A stretch of DNA of 64,000 bases from Tetranychus cinnabarinus (Eukaryota; Arthropoda; Arachnida; Trombidiformes; Tetranychidae). Of the stretch, positions 39,301 through 49,450 are shown in pieces; position 1 is the stretch's first letter; each line of letters begins with the position of its first letter. Below the pieces are notes generated by a model. The model did no database searches, was not told the DNA's origin, and worked only from the letters and a program-made list of their open reading frames with translations. The position numbers and the translations under genes are program-made. The DNA lies in contig WHVY01000002.1 of the NCBI GenBank assembly GCA_022266195.1, positions 13,159,001 to 13,223,000 on the forward strand, read 5' to 3'.

Positions 39301-41602
39301 TTTTTCTCTCCCAACAAATCTAGTCAGTGTCATTAGTGTGACAATTAGATTCATTTTCACAACAATGAATGTTCTCATTGATTCTGTTTCAATTTCCGTT
39401 CACTTGACAATTTAATCGACTAGATAAACGTTGATGAATATGTCTAGTGTTAACTATTTAAATTTCAATTCCCTATCCATACCAACCCTTTCCATGAAAT
39501 GAAAACATTGTCTTTAGTATAACCATAAATAATCTTACCGTCAGCTCTAAATGTTCAATGTCTATCACTAGATATTTATGAGTTGACTTAATTTGTCACT
39601 AACTACTAACCTTAACCATTTTGACAATCATAAAATGATATCAATAGTGGATAAAATTATCCTCTAAATGAAAATCAATCCTACCTTGATAGACAATATT
39701 TACCATGATTTAATTTAATATTTGCTCAGACAGAGTAAACCTTAAATTCATAAGGAATCCGCCTTTACTAATTATATAATAGCAGATGTAGATTCATTTA
39801 ACTGATATATAAATTATCCCAAGCCTTTTAATTCATAATTAACCACCTTAACAGACTGTTAACATTTCCCTTGTAAAAAGTATGGCTGACTTGCTGTTGG
39901 CTGAATTACCTTTTCTGAGTGTTGAATAAAACAAGAAGAAAATTTAATCTAAAAATTTGACTCTAAATCAAGTTAATTGAAAGTTAAATTAAAACCCAAC
40001 TACTAGCTTGATTAGAGTTACATTTCAATTAGATGAATCTCTCAAAACACACTCCACTATATTAATCATTCTGCAAATTGAATGACATTTCATTACACCA
40101 AATTCAAAGTAATGATTTTTTGCTTTCTCTCTTTTTAACCATCAATATATCAAATCAATTTAATCTAATTAGCCGACTAATAATTGTTGAATCTCAAATA
40201 CAATCCACTATCAATGCATTATCAGAGAAAAATGTTTTCACTTTCGACCCAAATAATAACTTTCCGATTATCTAATGTTTTTTTCCTCGCTTTTTTTCAG
40301 ATGATATCAGCATTTGGTTAAATTGTTTGGGAAGTTACTTTTAATGGAAACAAATGTCAATGGTGGTCACTCATTAATAATCGACTACAATTAACTGGAA
40401 ACAGTTTATTGACCCATTTCTTTGAAAATAATAATTTTTGACTCGCAGCAGCCAAGAAATACGCAAGTTCATCTGATGAATGACATCCTGAACTTTCAGA
40501 GTAAGATATAATTTTTCCCTAGCAAAGTCAATATAGCAACTAATGGACAACTAACAGCTTTTTTTTCATTTCTCACAATAGATACAAAATCAACAGATTC
40601 AAGACAGCTCTTTGCCCTGGCACAACCTCATTTTAATGGTCCTTTTGAGGATGGTTGGAGTAAAGGTTAATCTAGTAAACTCATCTGGAAATCATAATTC
40701 ATGGGATTAATTGGTGTTTATGCGCAAAAGTGTTGCTAATATGAAATAAGACATTGAATTTTGGTTTCAACCTAATTGGGTTAAGGAAAGCCGGTGTCAA
40801 CCTGGAAATCCATTTACATAATACTTTTATTTTGAAGGTTAGCTTTCCAATTTAATTAAGAAATTGTTTTGGTTAGTTGTTTTGTATATCAAACCTTACT
40901 TGTGAGGAACCAAGTCAAAAGTCAAGCAATTAATCAGTTAAACAAATAGTGTTGCTAGTAATTTGCTGGGAATTGTTGGACATTTTTCATGTCGACTCCA
41001 TTCAACAATGGAAATTAAATTTCCCATTTTGTCAACTAAATTTTGCATATCATTACTAATATCAGTTAGACACACAACATCCTAATATTGAGATGTAATA
41101 TCTACATCTGTCCATAGAAAGATCAATGAAATCAATAGGCAAAGTTGATTTAGATGCTTAAATTGTAGTGTTTTTTTGAGGTTTCATTTAAGTAGAGAAA
41201 GATCGCTGAATAGATGAAAATAGCAACAATAATATTAATGATGGAGTAAAATATGAACAGAAAATATTATCTTTTATTGCGAAACAAAATTAAACTGAGC
41301 CACACCTAACCCTTTCACTTTTATGGACAGCATCAAAGATGATCAACGGTAATCAAATTGATATGGGAACATGAATGAACAATGAAAACCAATGAATTTA
41401 CACTCTATTGTTCGTGTTTAAATTTACATGAAAAGCTTTTGCTAATTTAAATGATTGAAGGAATTCAATGAAACAAAAATTACTCACCTTTAGCCACTCG
41501 TTGAAGTATCTTTTCCTTATGATTTTCACAAAGTGGTTCACCTAAGATTACCAGTAAATAGCAGCCTGGAAGAGCTGTTATCTCACTGTTTGCTATTTCC
41601 AT
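21343..41602 (-). CDS. futsch: Futsch/MAP1-family giant microtubule-associated protein
   Basis: Three coding exons: 41602-41488, 35212-35111 and 34310-21343, phases matching, 4394 residues. MAP1/futsch proteins stabilise neuronal microtubules in axons and synapses. The head (about residues 1-400) is the MAP1 N-terminal region: YLLVILGEPLCENHKEKILQ, then GLLSWNTEETQCDL, then HKHVIHAGYSFTGSGSWILQ. A metallo-beta-lactamase-like segment follows (FPSGQGDCSLFGVTGFTMLI, then DGGFTRFPCFWKFVRHIERL). The tail holds the light-chain domain (PIYLDLAYIPHHGDR, YFKRIRARYYVLSS, LIPSHETEALCLWM). In between is a roughly 3500-residue Ser/Lys/Glu/Asp-rich region with repeats such as RKDSVQLDKDRSSISGDSRK. Coding intron 1 is 6.3 kb. 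A strong donor at 41922-41917 suggests an untranslated first exon further upstream. Confidence 0.93.
24060..26780 (-). repeat. Futsch internal repeat block, second copy (about residues 2580-3490)
   Basis: An array of about 50-residue units of the type RRSTETEIQYNTVTSMESDS, then RKDSVQMDKERSSISGDSR. It is bordered by unique flanks that recur in the block at 28860-30740. The flank near 24270-24790 matches 29075-29600, offset about 4.8 kb. The flank near 26480-26760 matches 30435-30720, offset about 3.96 kb. This copy is therefore roughly 0.85 kb longer, meaning more units. Confidence 0.8.
28860..30740 (-). repeat. Futsch internal repeat block, first copy (about residues 1260-1890)
   Basis: Shorter counterpart of the block at 24060-26780, with the same order of flank, repeat array and flank. 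The units keep RKDS/RKES, DSRKQSLSS and DSRRSTETE motifs. These Ser residues in basic context look like kinase sites, but that is inference. Similarity extends beyond the array on both sides, so the pair arose by a segmental duplication rather than independent array growth. Confidence 0.8.
35213..41487 (-). other. Long futsch intron, mostly featureless
   Basis: Coding intron 1 of futsch, 6.3 kb, AT-rich. Apart from the candidate frame at 36222-36431, I see no gene, tRNA or transposon ends. An open frame on the plus strand near 36659-36874 has no protein features I trust. Confidence 0.6.
36222..36431 (-). CDS. Candidate 69-residue secreted peptide or alternative exon in the futsch intron
   Basis: This ATG frame encodes a leader-like N-terminus with a long Leu run (about residues 14-26), followed by a 43-residue Pro/basic part (NPIRTLYRPTKQYAGFSHLM, ending KNPKSRKI). 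The region is clearly richer in G+C than its surroundings. A pyrimidine-rich stretch ending TTACCAG lies inside it, so the 3' half (from CACATCCCACG) could instead be an exon with its own acceptor. No known neuropeptide signature is visible. It is on the same strand as futsch. It could be a nested gene, an alternative futsch exon, or chance. Confidence 0.3.
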   Translation of the reverse strand: MSHGAVHYFFHQSHLLLILLLLLLLPAHPTPLSNPIRTLYRPTKQYAGFSHLMGDTSADKPKNPKSRKI

Positions 41603-43260
41603 TTATTACAATCTATTAATTGTTTTACTTTTCCTTTTTTCACAGAATGGGATTAACCATTGACTAATTCATCAGATGGGTTAACTGTAACAATTCAACT
41701 GACAATGGGTGTGGTCATCAATGTGTATATATCTCGAACCGGTAAACATACAACTCAAGGCAACCGAGACTTGAACAGATCTGCGTATTAAAAGGCAAAA
41801 AGGAGAGGAAGAAGACAAGAGATGAAACATTATCATCATCAACAACAACAACAACATCACTTTATAAAAACAAACAACAACACCGCCAGTAACATCAAGT
41901 AATTAGATTGAATTCAACTTACCTGTTAGAAGAGCAGTTGCACTTGCCAGGGAATGAATGCTGGTTTATCCAAGAAGGAAGGTTGGATTGGGTAATTGGA
42001 AGCAAATGAATACTGCTAGGATTGGGAAACCAGAACGAGATGAGGAAAGCTCCGGCTTTTATTTTGTTTTGCTCGATTCAAGAGGAGGTAAAGAGACGAG
42101 ATGACAAAACAGTTTAATGGTAAACTGGAAATCTTCGTTCTCTTTCTTTTTTTCAGGTTATTCCGTCTCATTTTGAAGATAACATGCGCGACTATTACTC
42201 GACTTTTTATTTCTCCTTCAATGGATAAAACCAGGAGACTGGGATTGGCACTGGGAGTTTAACTTTGGATCGATAACATTTAAACCTGTAACCAACGTTA
42301 CTCTTTGCTTCAAACTCTTGATAATTATTTTGTTATTTAATCATCATTTCATTCTTTCTCTCCTGTCAAACTTTTCGATGGCATTCACTATATATATATA
42401 AATGTGTATATATAAATTTGCTATTTTTATGCACATGTAAATATATATAAATCAGTCTGTCAGTCCATGATAATTTCATTCGGTATAAATCTATTGTTCG
42501 TGAAGCTATTTTTTTGTCTGAAACTTTTTGTTAATGAATAGACTTTTTCACCTTCCAACATTTAAATCTTATAAATCTTTGTTTTGAAGGTACATAAAAT
42601 AGTTTCCTCTGAAATTAGATCAACAAAAAAGATACATCACAATCCATCAAATTTCATCCAATCTTCTAAGCTTAAAGAGTAACCTTAGAAAAGGATTGAT
42701 TGATTTGCTTAGATGAGTCAAATAAACAGGTCAGACTAACTATGAATAATAAATCCTTAAAATCCGCTTAACATGTTAAAAGGCATAAAGATTGTCTGGT
42801 TTTACGAAGAGTTCATCCAACTGTGAATAGTGATTAGAATTGTTTTGTATAGAAAATGAAATCAATTAAATTGAAACTATTAAGTCGGTTTACAATTTTT
42901 GATGATTAACTTTGATTAAATTCTCACAGCGTCATCTATGAATGGTTGAAGGAAAACCTTTACTCCATTTTGAATTTACCTCTTGGTTTAGTCAAAGTAA
43001 CCAAATTGAGTAACCAGATTAGATTGTTTTGCTTTGAAACAGAAACCGGCTGAAAAACCTGAATTTGTTTTCATGATCTCTAGGTAAGTCGATTGATTAT
43101 TCATTTTTATTTTCTCGTCTGTCTTAATCAATGGTTTGTTTTTTTGTCGAATCTAGCATTCATCAGCTGGTATGGGTTTTAGTCCATCACGTTAATGGTC
43201 GTTGAATTGCATGAGGTATGTGCACCGTTTTGATTCGTCAAGCAAGGATACCCAGTCACT
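41603..43260. other. Region between the divergent futsch and 43.3-kb genes
   Basis: Probably holds both promoters. On the minus strand, CAG/GTAAGT with the donor at 41922-41917 marks a likely untranslated futsch exon upstream of it. On the plus strand, CTAG/GTAAGT near 43080-43090 and a TCTAG acceptor near 43157 suggest a 5'-UTR intron for the next gene. Simple repeats: ATC/CAA at about 41830-41860 and TA-rich at about 42388-42450. Confidence 0.45.
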
Positions 43261-43608
43261 ATGTCGTTCAAATATGGAATTATTCGATTTATTAGATCTA
43301 CTTTTAAGCCAATTGACCCTGAAACAGCTCAGAAATGGTACGATCGATTCAGATTTGCTTACATGTTTGTCGCCTTTCAAACTGTTGGCGTTGCCTATTA
43401 TCTTGTTCAAAAAGAAAAACGAGAAGGCGCTGCTTATAATATCGAAGAGACGCAAGTTGAACAAGCTATACGTGTTCTAGGATTGACGAAAGTCAAAGTT
43501 ATAACACTTGGTAAAGATGCTCCAGAGCCTTATTTTATTGATGCTGAAACGGTTATGCAAAATCGAGAAGAGAAGAAGAAACAACTTTTCGATAAATATA
43601 GTGTGTAA
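43261..43608 (+). CDS. Small single-span membrane protein, possibly mitochondrial, family not recognised
   Basis: 115 residues. A basic N-terminus (about 1-30, IIRFIRSTFKPIDPETAQKW) is followed by one hydrophobic span (about 33-50, AYMFVAFQTVGVAYYLV). A charged soluble part contains QAIRVLGLTKVKV, then DAPEPYFIDAETVMQNREEK, and the protein ends DKYSV. The layout resembles small inner-membrane accessory proteins of mitochondria, but I cannot name a family. The ATG gives the only frame with this character, and a 5'-UTR intron upstream is likely. The gene is convergent with the prag01-like gene, whose stop is 222 bp away. Confidence 0.7.
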   Translation: MSFKYGIIRFIRSTFKPIDPETAQKWYDRFRFAYMFVAFQTVGVAYYLVQKEKREGAAYNIEETQVEQAIRVLGLTKVKVITLGKDAPEPYFIDAETVMQNREEKKKQLFDKYSV

Positions 43609-43830
43609 ATTATAAATATCTTGTACCTAAATTTCTGTTATCTGTGAATATTTATTGAACCGAAAATCAGTAAATTAAACATTTTTTTCAAAAGAAATCA
43701 AATCTGTTATTCCAGCTATTAATCTATGACGAATAACAATATCATCAGTTGATACATATTGATCTCGAGTCAAGATCAAAAGTATTGAACTTCAGTATAA
43801 CATATTACATTTTGCAATTAAAATACGCAA

Positions 43831-44259
43831 CTATTCCTCCTCTAATCCCTCTCTCCAGTTAAGATCAGTAATGTCCAATGGAGGTGAGTACCAGAAAATT
43901 CTAGGATTGGATACGAAAGTATACAGTGCGAACGAGAAAAGGATTATTCCACCGATAAGCTGCTTGTTGTATGATGATTGTACTTCAGCATAATGCTCAG
44001 CCCATGAACCACTAGGAGCAGGGAATTCATTCAAGGTAGCAGGCCAATATTCTCTGGGAACTTTGTGAAGAGTGTGGTGTGGGTCGTTCTTTATTTTTTC
44101 TGGATCTAAGGTGTATGGATCCTTAGAGTGATGAGCCGGAATCAATTCAATGCCAGCAGGATGGTATTTAGCATACGGATTTTCATAATGAGCCATACGT
44201 TTAGAGCTAACCATTGCCCGATAAACATGGCGGGCAGATAATGACAATCGAGGAATCAT
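43831..44259 (-). CDS. Prag01-like (deltamethrin-resistance-domain) mitochondrial protein
   Basis: 142 residues, single exon. The N-terminus (MIPRLSLSARHVYRAMVSSK) is basic with few acidic residues, like a mitochondrial targeting peptide. Near residues 85-130 lies NEFPAPSGSWAEHYAEVQ, then YNKQLIGGIILFSFALYTFV (one membrane span), then FWYSPP. As I remember it, that is the layout of the small arthropod prag01/Deltameth_res domain: a PxGSW motif, a YN-x2-L segment, a membrane span and a terminal SPP. That domain has been compared with cytochrome oxidase subunit VIIb. The ATG at 44259 is the first in frame, and an upstream TTTCAATAG could be a 5'-UTR acceptor. The family call rests on memory of short motifs. 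Confidence 0.55.
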   Translation of the reverse strand: MIPRLSLSARHVYRAMVSSKRMAHYENPYAKYHPAGIELIPAHHSKDPYTLDPEKIKNDPHHTLHKVPREYWPATLNEFPAPSGSWAEHYAEVQSSYNKQLIGGIILFSFALYTFVSNPRIFWYSPPLDITDLNWREGLEEE

Positions 44260-44691
44260 GATGACACTATTGAAAGAGGAAAACAGATTTTTAGTCAATC
44301 AAAGTTGGATACAAGAGGTTGAATTGTAAACTAGATATTTCAGAGCTTTATCTGACAGAGTTAAAACTGTTTTTAAGATGAAGATTAGTTTATAGAAGCA
44401 TACATAGTTCACGTAAATATTACCACAATGAATTAGTTATAAAGAAATGAATTAAACTTACATTTAATTGTAAATTTTTCCAAACAATATCGCAATATCT
44501 TTATAGAAGGTCTAGCAAAGGACAATCACAAAAAATTGTTATGGACCGATTTTCGCATCGATTTAATCGATTTGATGCAGAAACCGTGGTTACTCCTCCA
44601 GTTACTTTTAGCCGGCTACCAGTAACCATATTTTCTTCAGTCTGGAATAGTTTTGAAAATTAGTTTTCTTATGTGACACTTTTATCATAAG

Positions 44692-45169
44692 TAGAGATGC
44701 ACAATACTTTCCTGAAGTATTGATTGATAATATTGGTATTAATCGACCAAGTATTGATATATTGAAAGTATTGAAATATCAAAAATATTGTTTAAGTATT
44801 GTAAGTATTATTGTCGAGCATATATTAGGCACTCAGAATATCAATTTAAAGTTCAAATGATACATTCAGATAGTGAATCTAAGAACTTTGATTCGTTGAA
44901 TTTAAGTCATAAGATTTAGCTCAACTTTTCTACATTGAAATCTCTTCAATCGAAGAAAAAATTCTGGGATTCTTATCGTTCGAGACTTGGGACAGTAGAG
45001 ATTTTTTAAGACAAATAGTTTAAATCAAGTCAAAAACTTGATTTAATTTGAACTTTCAACTAAAAAAAGTATCAAATGCGTATCGATACCATTTTTCAAA
45101 GTATCGATACGTATTGCTGAGTGAAATATCAATACTATTACTTGTATCGATTGTATTAGTGCAACACTA
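44692..45169. mobile_element. hAT-type miniature inverted-repeat transposon, 478 bp
   Basis: The left end TAGAGATGCACAATAC and the inverse of the right end (TAGTGTTGCACTAATAC) match except for a few bases. Identical 8-bp direct repeats ATCATAAG flank them (44684-44691 and 45170-45177), the duplication length made by hAT transposases. Inside are many AGTATTGA/TATCGATAC motifs near both ends. There is no open frame. It sits between the divergent prag01-like gene and the P5CR ATG, 47 bp from the latter, so it probably lies in P5CR's promoter or 5' untranslated region. Confidence 0.82.
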
Positions 45170-45216
45170 ATCATAAGTGATATTAAACGTGCCTCAGTAA
45201 GGAATTATTAGTACAA

Positions 45217-46419
45217 ATGGAAAAGTCATCTCCAGATAAGTCACTTCGAAAAGTGACCAAGATGGGCTTCCTTGGCGGTGGAAATATGGCTTATGCTATC
45301 GTCATTGGCCTTATTAAACACGGTAAGTTTTGATTTCTATTAGCAATTTCTATTTCTTGCAAGTAAAAGTTCAGTAAAAACTAACATAGGTCTGACTCGA
45401 TGAGTTGGTCAAGTGATAAGATCATTTGTCTTTCATATAAATAAAATGTATTCTTCTTTTTTTTAGGAAAAGTTGAACCATCCAGCATAATTGTTAGCAC
45501 TCGAACTAATTCGAGCGGAGAAAAATTCTCCCAACTGGGATGTTTGACAACAACCAAAAACGCTGATTTAGTGAAAGAAGTAAAAGGCTCAGGATCTGAT
45601 GGTGCCATATTCCTGTGTGTCAAACCAGCACAATTCATTGAAAGCAGATCAAATTTTCGTGCGTTGCTTAGTTGTTTTGATGGACACATTGTTTCTGTCA
45701 TGGCAGGAATAACTTTAGAAGCTCTCGAGGATGTTCTGGGTAAAGGTTTGAATATTGTTCGAACCATTCCAAATACCGCTGTCCAGGTCGGTGCTGGTGT
45801 ATGGGCTTGTACAGTGAGAAACAATTACTCTGGTTTCGAGAAGCTTCAAAATCTTCTATCAACCATATCTTTCTTCCCTGTGGTAGAAGAGAGGTTAATT
45901 GATATAATCTCGGGGCTCAGCGGAAGTGGAATTGCATTTGTAAGGATCTCATTCTTTAGTATTTCTAGCATGAGAAAAATAACACAAAATTTGTTAATTT
46001 TTATAATCTCTAAATTAGGTTTATACGGCTATACAAGCATTAAGTGATGGTGCAGTTAAAATGGGATTAGACCGAACTCTTGCAACTCAAATTGCTGCTG
46101 CTACTGTCATAGTAAGAGATCAACTTTTATCATATTTTCAACTCAAAACTTGATGGCTTTACCAACATCTATTTTTGTTTTCTTTGTGCTTCTTTCGCTT
46201 TCTCTTTCTTTCTGTTTACAGGGAGCTGGCAAAACTGTAAAAGAGACAGAGACGCATCCATATGTTTTGCGTGATAAAGTATGTTCACCCGGAGGAACGA
46301 CTATTTATGGAATACACGCATTGGATAAAGCTGGCTTTAATGGCATAATAGTTGATGCAGTAGAAGCTTCTACTCTTCGATGTAAAGTAATCGCTCAAGG
46401 AAAACAAGAAAAGAAATGA
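45217..46419 (+). CDS. P5cr: Pyrroline-5-carboxylate reductase
   Basis: Four exons: 45217-45322, 45467-45939, 46019-46111 and 46222-46419. All junctions are GT-AG and in phase, giving 289 residues. The enzyme reduces pyrroline-5-carboxylate to proline with NAD(P)H. The Rossmann nucleotide-binding loop is near the N-terminus (MGFLGGGNMAYAI). Further family blocks are FLCVKPAQF, VSVMAGITLEALE, VRTIPNTAVQVGAGVWA, the GLSGSGIAFVYTAIQALSDG helix of the dimer domain and the signature SPGGTTIYGIHALDKAGF near the C-terminus. Length suits the animal P5CR3-like form, and I see no strong mitochondrial leader before the fold. It is convergent with eIF3k. Confidence 0.96.
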
Positions 46420-46717
46420 ATATCTAGAAGAGATTTAAATACGTAACCAATTGCCAATACACCTTGTGAGATTCGCGCATTTAATACTATTTGTTTAAAC
46501 ATATTTTATAATTGTCCAGTCAAATGTAAACTGAAGATGTTATTTGGGACCATACATGGAATACCTGAAAGTTAAAGTAGTCATGATATACATAATATGT
46601 ATGTAACAGATTTAGTAAACTCATTTTGTATGGTATGTCGAAGTGCCAAGATATTAAAACATAATCACTGCACAACAGATTTCAAATTTATTTTAATCCA
46701 AGTTTTAATAAGAAAAA

Positions 46718-47656
46718 TTATCGATAAGAAGCGAGGACTGGAGCAACAGCTTCAAAATCAATGGTTTCAGTGATATTTTTAGTTTTAATGTTGGTTTCTT
46801 GATTAGCGATGAAAATGACACCCGGTTTTGTTTCTTTCCAGCCGTTTTGCTTCATCCATCCGTCAAGTTGACTGTCATTGACATTCAATAGTTTTTTAAT
46901 TGTTGGTTTATCAATGTTTTGATAAGTGATTTTCAGAATGTAACAAATATCTGCGGTGAAAACAAAAAAATGAAATGAGTGACCATTTGAAAACCTTGAT
47001 ATCATTATAATAACTCACATTTGCGAATGGCATCATAAAATCCAGTAACATGACTGAACATTTTGGAACTCTTATCAACTAGGATCTGAAAAAGAAGATG
47101 GTTGTGAATTTAATAAACCTTATGAAACCACGAGAGTTATAATGTTGACAACCTACCCAAAAATCAGTAAAAGCGCAAGTTTCCAACAAGTGATGGACTC
47201 CACAAAGATGTTTGATTAAATCAAGTTCCAGCTGATGAAGTACAAAGAACGAAATTAGTAAAATTATCAAAAATTAAAGCAGTATAAAGTAATACAATCT
47301 TACATTAGATGGATCAATTAAACATTTGCAAAGCACAAAATCAGTATGAGGCATATTGGTTAAAGCCTTGATGAGAATGTCTTCACAAATATTGGCTTTA
47401 AATGACAGAGGATTAAATTGGTACAATTTAAGGATAGCAAGATTAGCCTCGAGATCATAGAAATTGTCCTTAATTTGTGCTTCAACATACTCTTCCAACT
47501 GAGCAATATTGTTTGGATTATATCTGAAACAGCAAAAGCAAAAATATTAGTAAAATGAAAGGTCTAAGCATATAAGAGAAACCATCAGTTAACTACTAAC
47601 CTGTTTATGCCTTTAAGCATATCAGAGATAATTTCCTTCATTTCGTCACTTTGCAT
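46718..47656 (-). CDS. eIF3k: Translation initiation factor eIF3 subunit k
   Basis: Five exons: 47656-47601, 47523-47304, 47231-47157, 47085-47019 and 46950-46718. All are in phase, 216 residues against 218 in human. eIF3k is a small, non-core subunit of the eIF3 complex that organises the 40S initiation complex in the cytoplasm. Matching blocks are RYNPNNIAQLEEYVEAQ, YDLEANLAILKLYQFNP, ALTNMPHTDFVLCKCLIDPS, HHLLETCAFTDFW, ITYQNIDKPTIKKLL and FIANQETNIKTKNITETIDF, covering the HAM (HEAT-like) part and the C-terminal winged helix. AATAAA lies about 25 bp past the stop on the minus strand. Confidence 0.96.
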
Positions 47657-49450
47657 GTTGATAAAGATTTGATTAATAAACCAAATAACACAAAATAACC
47701 CAGAACAATTAATAAATTAGACAAGTAAGTTCACAAAAATCCAGATGACGCGTGTTAGCCCGGTTTACAAAAAAATGCTTAAGGGACCATCTACTAATCA
47801 CGACCAGTATCAAAAAATGAAAGTTAACCAAATTGAAAATGAAATTACAATTGATTATCAATTAACAAACTATTCAAAAAAATTTAATAATTTCTGAATA
47901 AAAATGGGGATAACTTAAGAATCGAAAAATTTCCACTCCAAATCTTCCATCAATACCAATCATGTCATAATGTCAATGAATAAAAGGCAAGCCCAATGAA
48001 AATGTGCCAACTATTTGATTAACAATAAAAGAGCAGAAAACAATAAAATACTGAATTAATTTGAAACACTTGTAAATACATAAATTACTATAAAATAAAA
48101 TTGAAAGACATGTTTATAAATAAACCCAAATGTATCAAGTGAACATTTAGTTTACATTTTCAAGGTAGACTTAATTTTGATCTGAATTGATGTCAATTAT
48201 TTGGCATCCACTTTTGATTTTAAAATTTTATTGAATCTTGCAACCGCCTAAAGGTAATGTACCAGAAATGAGTGTAAAAAAGCTTTCCTTTTTGTTAAAC
48301 AATACAAATATCTTGAGATGTTGTATTAACAGCAAATTGAAATTGATTTATCAGCTAATTCCTTTTATTTGTGTTTGACTAATAATCTTGTATTTACTTA
48401 ATCATTTCCTTGAGAATCATCGTAACATCATTAAGATAAATACTGTAGTTACAGTGGAAACGAGGAAAGGCAAAAAGCAAGTTCATGGTTTGGAAAGCAA
48501 GAAAAGCTGAAAGGAAGGTTAAAAAAAAGGTGATTTGTATTGATCATGTTTTACTTGATTCAATTTTTGTCCTGAAAGAAACAAAAATACTGTGAACAAA
48601 ACCACCACAACAAGATATAAAAACATGCATTCTAACCTAACTAACCTTACCTTTTCGGTTCCCTTAACACTCCAAATTGGCCCACCCTAACAAGTACATG
48701 AAAACTGTTATATTGAACCATTGTAACCGCCTTAATGTATTTATGATAGTCCAATGGAAACCAGTTCTGTAGTTGATTGTAACCACCTTCAATTTAATAG
48801 TAACCAATGAACGTATTAAAGGATAGACTCTTCATGTTAAACGAATCTCATTATTTACATTTTAACCTTTTTTTGTTCATTGTTGATCAACACAACAACT
48901 TAACAGTTAATAGTAAATGAAATAACACAATTCACAATAAGATCATCAAACGTGAAACAATCAACACCAACACAGCAACACAAAAAATAACAACAAAAAC
49001 AACAACAATAGTAACAACAAGCAAGCAAAAGTACACCAAAAGTGACAACAAAACATCAACAATTAACGATTACCGATTAATCGAAATTGAAGTTTTCCTT
49101 TTTCTGTGAAATGTTAAATTGTGATTAAGTTAAATGCTTTCCTTTTTACTCCAATCATTTGGTTAATATTTTTGGTTGATATAAAAATTGGTTGAAAAAT
49201 TTGGCTTCAAATTTTCACTTCAAGACACCATTTGGATTAAGTGTTTCTTACAGTGATTATTGATTATTTAATGAACATCCAACAGAGTAATGCTGCTGTT
49301 GTGGTTCCTGTTGTTACTCTTGTTGTTTACCTTACTCCAATGAACTCCATTGAGTACAATTAATGATTAACGTTAAGTTATTAGTTACAATTAAACCAGC
49401 AACAATTAAAGACGCCAAGTTATTCAGTTTTAATCTGTCTCATCTTTCAA
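47657..49450. other. Region between eIF3k and hedgehog
   Basis: Contains the eIF3k promoter on the left and the hedgehog 5' region on the right. A TATAAAA at about 49180-49186 could direct hedgehog transcription from about 49210, but no clear initiator accompanies it. A CAA-rich tract lies at 48960-49032. No other gene is seen. Confidence 0.45.
48960..49032. repeat. CAA-rich simple repeat upstream of hedgehog
   Basis: A run dominated by CAA and ACA triplets, roughly 70 bp, about 420-490 bp before the hedgehog ATG. Low complexity and interrupted. Confidence 0.7.

Noticed and set aside
43192..43464. Minus-strand frame opposite the 43.3-kb gene
   Set aside because: It is the shadow of the plus-strand coding sequence, which has a membrane span and sensible composition.
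45381..45824. 147-codon minus-strand frame over P5CR exon 2
   Set aside because: It is antisense to a clearly conserved P5CR exon.
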